Part shown: one piece after another, positions 63,378-64,000 of the stretch
Numbering within the stretch: position 1 is the first letter of the stretch
Layout of the letters: every line of letters begins with the position of its first letter
Assembly (NCBI RefSeq): GCF_902807005.1
Contig: NZ_LR777658.1
Location: 434,001 to 498,000, forward strand
Direction of reading: 5' to 3'
DNA: 64,000 bases
From: Chlamydiifrater phoenicopteri
Lineage (GTDB): Bacteria; Chlamydiota; Chlamydiia; Chlamydiales; Chlamydiaceae
Translations under genes and position numbers: made by a program
Notes under the pieces: model-generated
What the model was told of the DNA's origin: nothing
The model's database searches: none
Seen by the model: only the letters and a program-made list of their open reading frames with translations

Positions 63378-64000
63378 ACCGTTTCCTTACACCTCTCTAT
63401 ATACCTAGCCTCTCCTTCCTCCCAGGCAGCTAATATGCCCAGAGAGGAGGCGGGAGGAGCTAGGAAGTCGGCTTGGCAGTGCATGTACTCTGGAGCCGAT
63501 TGCATGACTATCTTGAAATCTCCCCTATCAATAAGGTCTATGTCGTTAGCATCATCTCCAGAAGACATGATAAAGGGGCGCTCTCCCAAGTAGAGATTGT
63601 CGATAACAACATCTAAAACCTTTCCTTTAGATGCTCTCCCGTGAGTGATATGTACAAGAGCATAACTGTGGTCAAAAGGCCAACGAATAAGTGTCACCAT
63701 TAACTCTTTACCAATAACAGGGTGCTCAGAAAGCTCATTATACACTTTCTCCACATCCTCTTTTTTACCCATAACCTTGGCTGCAGCAAAATGGGAGAAA
63801 GGGTACTCCTCGCTCAAAGACTCTACTTCAAATAGATTCTTTCTAGCTTCTTCTTCGGAAAAATAGGTTCTCTCTACAATCTTGGCAAACTCTGATACAG
63901 AACCAACGGAGCGCTTGCGGTAGTATTTATCGTGCCTCTCAGCACCAGAACCTACAGTAAAAACCACGGGGTGAGAATCAATAATAGACTCTATTAAACT
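63374..64000 (-). CDS. HAD-superfamily hydrolase (CT103-like), 5' end cut by window edge
   Basis: The frame stays open to position 64000 (extending the visible N-terminus as [19 protein letters not shown] before the GTG at 63967), so the gene continues outside the window and the nucleophile motif D-x-D-x-T is not visible. What remains includes [15 protein letters not shown] (motif II Thr/Ser region), a cap domain with [17 protein letters not shown], where Lys is probably motif III, and [24 protein letters not shown], the motif IV acid pair of Cof-type HAD phosphatases. Substrate unknown. Confidence 0.8.
   Translation of the reverse strand, partial: SLIESIIDSHPVVFTVGSGAERHDKYYRKRSVGSVSEFAKIVERTYFSEEEARKNLFEVESLSEEYPFSHFAAAKVMGKKEDVEKVYNELSEHPVIGKELMVTLIRWPFDHSYALVHITHGRASKGKVLDVVIDNLYLGERPFIMSSGDDANDIDLIDRGDFKIVMQSAPEYMHCQADFLAPPASSLGILAAWEEGEARYIERCKETV

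Noticed and set aside
1-64000. Search by eye for insertion sequences, prophage, CRISPR arrays and rRNA
   Set aside because: No transposase, integrase, direct-repeat array or rRNA sequence was found. The phage-like motif is confined to the Pls repeats.

Overview
The window is a stretch of chromosome from an obligate intracellular bacterium of the family Chlamydiaceae. It combines lineage markers that are rarely found together elsewhere: an ATP/ADP translocase (npt1), the lysine/alanine-rich histone-like protein Hc2 (hctB), the iron ABC system ytgABCD with a permease-repressor fusion (ytgC-ytgR), a sigma-28 gene next to flhA in an organism with no flagellar gene set in view, a type III secretion chaperone of the Slc1 type, several proteins with the bilobed hydrophobic domain of inclusion membrane (Inc) proteins, and three Pls-like secreted proteins. 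Gene density is high, base composition is moderately AT-rich, and most gaps are short. I cannot name the species. From memory, the order from folD to dcd matches the Chlamydia trachomatis block CT078-CT039, but here it runs on into homologues of CT256-CT259 and then of CT107-CT103, so the gene order differs from C. trachomatis.

Layout. 1-4.9 kb: a truncated secreted-effector-like gene, an LtuB-like gene, a MreD-like membrane protein, folD, apbE and smpB. 5-10.1 kb: dnaN-recF, a secreted alpha/beta hydrolase and rseP. 10.2-15.5 kb (minus strand): dxr and the iron operon ytgABCD. 16-23 kb: a small basic protein, npt1, lepA, gnd and tyrS. 23.4-28.8 kb: an Inc-like gene, sigma-28, flhA, tRNA-Pro, ferredoxin and two Inc-like genes, the second carrying a macro domain. 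29-37.5 kb: ispG, a YfiH/PgeF-like protein, sucAB, a CT053-like acidic protein and hemW. 37.5-42.5 kb: three Pls-like genes, two on plus and one converging on minus, sharing a bidirectional terminator. 42.6-47.9 kb (minus): an rsmI-like methylase, holA, hctB, pepA, ssb and slc1. 48-57.5 kb: glgX, a SpoIID-like protein, ruvB, dcd, a DivIC/FtsB-like protein, two CorC/TlyC-type CBS proteins, a NifS-type cysteine desulfurase and a PP2C phosphatase. 57.7-64 kb: two lipoproteins, a CPBP protease, the SRP RNA, a MazG-like protein, mutY, an RluA-family pseudouridine synthase, fabI and a truncated HAD phosphatase.

How it fits together. Housekeeping functions dominate: replication and repair (dnaN, recF, holA, ssb, ruvB, mutY), isoprenoid synthesis by the MEP route (dxr, ispG), a partial TCA cycle (sucAB), glycogen debranching (glgX), fatty-acid synthesis (fabI) and nucleotide scavenging (npt1, dcd). 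Developmental control is visible too: the window holds both the sigma-28 gene and a near-consensus sigma-28 promoter in front of hctB, the late gene for nucleoid condensation. The host-interaction layer consists of the Slc1 chaperone, FlhA, Inc-like proteins and the Pls cluster.

The best candidates for under-described biology are the Pls cluster, whose members carry phage-tail-fibre-like repeats and possible C1q/TNF-like heads; the Inc-macro-domain fusion; a possible FtsB/DivIC and a possible MreD, both hidden among hypothetical genes; and a SpoIID-like protein that seems to lack the catalytic glutamate.
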